Positions 5,470 through 7,252 of a stretch of DNA of 7,252 nucleotides are shown here, piece by piece; the first letter of the stretch is position 1, and every line of letters starts with the position of its first letter. The notes below the pieces were generated by a model. It was not told where the DNA came from. It made no database searches and was given only the letters and a program-made list of their open reading frames with translations. The stretch spans positions 1 through 7,252 of the forward strand of contig CALFYL010000125.1 of assembly GCA_937952135.1 (NCBI GenBank), read 5' to 3'. Both the position numbers and the translations under genes were made by a program. The stretch comes from an uncultured Planctomycetia bacterium (GTDB lineage Bacteria; Planctomycetota; UBA1135; GCA-002686595).

Positions 5470-6308
5470 GCCCGCTCTCCAATAGACTGCCGCGGGTCAA
5501 CCGCCGAAGCCCCTGCCCCGTGTGCGGCAAGCCCGACTGGTGCCTCGCCGCCGAGGACGGCTCGCGTGCCATCTGCGCCCGCGTCGAATCCAACCGACGC
5601 GCCGGCGATGCGGGCTGGCTGCACGTACTACGCGCGACACAGCAGGTCTGCCGGCGTCGCTCCGTCTCCTTGCGCCTGCCGGGAGCTGACTTCGCCGATG
5701 TCGCTAGCAGCGCGTGCGAGTTCCTGGACCCCAACGGCCCATCGGGGGTCAGTGATCTAGCGAACTCGCTGGGACTCTCGGCGCGCGCACTCACTCGCCT
5801 GCATGTCGGGTGGAACGGCTGGGCGTGGACGTTCCCGATGAAGGATGCGCGCGGGGCGACGATCGGCATTCGTCTGCGCCGCCCGAACGGCGACAAGCTC
5901 GCGGTGAAGGGCTCGCGCCAAGCACTCTTCATCCCCGACGGCATCGACCCGAGCGGACGCCTGCTTGTTGTGGAAGGGCCTACCGACACGGCTGCCGCAC
6001 TCGACCTTGGGTTCGCCGCCATCGGACGGCCGAGTTGCAGCGGGGGCGTCGAACTCGTCCGCAACTATGCCAGGCACGCGCAGACCAAGGACGTCGTCGT
6101 CTTTGCGGACGCTGACGGCCCTGGTCGCGTCGGTGCGGCTGCGCTGGCAAGGCAACTCGCGCCGTTCGTCCGTGTGCGAGTGGCTGAGCCGTGGGGCTCG
6201 TTCAATGACCTGCGCGAGTGGCTGCGCGCCGGGGCGACCACTGCGGACGTCGAGCGCGCCATCGAGGCAGTTGAGCGCGTGAGCGTGACTGTGCGGGTGC
6301 GCCAATGA
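5466..6308 (+). CDS. Zinc-finger/TOPRIM primase-like protein
   Basis: Predicted 280-residue DNA primase-like protein, expected to bind single-stranded DNA and synthesise primers for the element. A zinc-ribbon candidate occupies residues 17-37 (C17, C20, C26, C37; CPVCGKPDWC). Residues about 95-160 (FPMKDARGATIGIRLRR, then GSRQALFIP) resemble the DnaG-type N-terminal half of the catalytic core. The TOPRIM domain follows: LLVVEGPTD with glutamate E170, and VVFADADGPG with D215 and D217, the acidic metal-binding triad, all present. It lacks the C-terminal helicase-binding domain of cellular DnaG and is much shorter than DnaG. The GTG start overlaps the preceding stop, and the stop overlaps the next ATG (ATGA, 6305-6308), so it belongs to a three-gene coupled operon. 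The ATPase next door could provide the helicase function in trans. Enzyme activity is inferred from motifs only. Confidence 0.87.
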   Translation: MSPLSNRLPRVNRRSPCPVCGKPDWCLAAEDGSRAICARVESNRRAGDAGWLHVLRATQQVCRRRSVSLRLPGADFADVASSACEFLDPNGPSGVSDLANSLGLSARALTRLHVGWNGWAWTFPMKDARGATIGIRLRRPNGDKLAVKGSRQALFIPDGIDPSGRLLVVEGPTDTAAALDLGFAAIGRPSCSGGVELVRNYARHAQTKDVVVFADADGPGRVGAAALARQLAPFVRVRVAEPWGSFNDLREWLRAGATTADVERAIEAVERVSVTVRVRQ

Positions 6309-7252
6309 CCGCGCCGAACGCTGAGATCGTGCTGGAGGTCGAAGGGCGCGGGTCGCGTGCCGTGGTGGTTGCGACTCTCGATGGCTGCGATGGCTACCAG
6401 TTGGGCCGCGGCGATCTGGCCAACCCTAACCATCGCACCAAACTCGCCAACGCGCTGTGCGACAGGTTCCCCTCGATCGATCCGGCCGAGGCTGCATCGA
6501 GGATCGAGCGTTTGGCTTCGGACCTGCGCCCGCCGCCGCGCGAGAAGCAGCCGGCAGACCAGTCCGAGGGCGACGACGCGACGTACTTCGTTCGCGACGG
6601 CTGCACGTACTGGCGCAAGGTCAATTCGGAAGGACCAGTCGACGTGCTGCTCGCGAACTTCAGCGCCCGGATCGTGCGCGAGATCCGCAAGGACGACGGC
6701 GTCGAGGTCTCGATCGAGTTCGAGATCTCCGCGTGCATCGCTGGGCGGACGTTCGTTCAGGTCGTATCTGCCCGCGCGTTCCCGTCCATGAACTGGGTCG
6801 CAGAGCTTCTCGGCGCGCGCGCCATCATCGAGCCTGGCCCGGGTATCCGCGAACGCCTTCGACACGCGATTCAGACGTTGAGCGAAGGCGTGCTGCGGGC
6901 CGACACCGTGTACGTCCACACCGGTTGGCGCAAGCTCGACGGCCACGGCTGGTGCTACCTCCACGGCGGTGGACCGATTGGATCGCTTGGACCGGTTTGC
7001 GGGGTGGGGGTGTCCCTGCCGGGCTCGCTCGCGCGTTACGTGCTTCCGCCTAAGGGGGATGCCGCGTCCGTACTCGCAGCGACACGAGCGGTCCTTGATC
7101 TGTTCACCACGCTGCCGCCTGGGATCGCGTTCGTGATGGTGTCGACGGTGCTGAGGGCCATCATCGGTGGAGCCGACTTCAGCCTGTTCCTGGTGGGCTC
7201 GACCGGCGCGTTCAAGAGCGAGCTGGCCGCGCTCATGCAGCAGTTCTTCGGC
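6305..7252 (+). CDS. DUF927-like ATPase/helicase-type replication protein (partial, runs off right edge)
   Basis: The frame is open from ATG 6305 to the window end: 316 residues with the C-terminus missing. After a variable N-terminus (1-90), residues about 92-135 read YFVRDGCTYWRKV then LLANFSARIVREIRKDDG. Next come MNWVAELLG (162-170), HTGWRK (205-210), a Gly-rich GHGWCYLHGGGPIG stretch, and a P-loop at 298-305 (GSTGAFKS). This order matches, from memory, the DUF927-type proteins of mobile elements, in which the N-terminal module precedes a P-loop ATPase. The P-loop has phenylalanine instead of the usual glycine before the lysine; that variant may be normal for the family. Walker B and downstream motifs would lie beyond the edge. 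The start overlaps the primase-like gene by four bases, so the likely role is helicase/ATPase partner in element replication (inference). Confidence 0.78.
   Translation, partial: MTAPNAEIVLEVEGRGSRAVVVATLDGCDGYQLGRGDLANPNHRTKLANALCDRFPSIDPAEAASRIERLASDLRPPPREKQPADQSEGDDATYFVRDGCTYWRKVNSEGPVDVLLANFSARIVREIRKDDGVEVSIEFEISACIAGRTFVQVVSARAFPSMNWVAELLGARAIIEPGPGIRERLRHAIQTLSEGVLRADTVYVHTGWRKLDGHGWCYLHGGGPIGSLGPVCGVGVSLPGSLARYVLPPKGDAASVLAATRAVLDLFTTLPPGIAFVMVSTVLRAIIGGADFSLFLVGSTGAFKSELAALMQQFFG

Overview
This is a high-GC, all-plus-strand stretch of a phage-like or other mobile element in a bacterium. Evidence for the mobile element is an adjacent pair of terminase genes behind a ParB-domain DNA methyltransferase, plus a replication cassette (zinc-finger/TOPRIM primase-like protein and a DUF927-like ATPase). 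No ribosomal, metabolic or other chromosomal housekeeping gene is seen. The host cannot be named with confidence. Heavy use of G/C-ending codons and the flavour of the replication proteins would fit Planctomycetes, Myxococcota or high-GC Actinobacteriota, but this is a guess.

Layout. Positions 1-147 look like the 3' end of a gene that enters from the left edge (weak). Positions 148-686 are non-coding. Nothing is recognisable in 148-248, but 249-596 holds a dense cluster of an 8-base motif, GTTGNCCG, on both strands, some copies 11 bp apart, as in an iteron or arm-site region. A 16-base hairpin sits at 654-669, just before the first complete gene. Positions 687-3707 form a tightly coupled module: ParB-like/beta-class DNA methyltransferase, terminase small subunit (4-base GTGA overlap) and terminase large subunit (14-base overlap). 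Positions 3708-4134 are non-coding and carry degenerate direct repeats and near-palindromes. Positions 4135-5130 encode an unrecognised protein with a C-terminal helix-turn-helix. The gap 5131-5280 is packed with consecutive inverted repeats. Positions 5281-7252 are a second coupled operon: a 62-residue protein, the primase-like protein, and a DUF927-like ATPase that runs off the right edge. Both junctions there are 4-base stop/start overlaps.

How it may work together (inference): the right-hand operon would prime and unwind element DNA, possibly starting from one of the repeat-rich non-coding regions. The left-hand module would modify the DNA and feed it to a capsid through the terminase. 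The helix-turn-helix protein between them is a candidate regulator or origin-binding protein. No portal, capsid, tail, integrase or lysis gene lies inside the window. The packaging genes are therefore followed directly by a repeat region and replication genes, an arrangement worth checking against satellites and phage-plasmids. The most interesting unexplained signals are the three non-coding regions, each with its own distinct repeat architecture.
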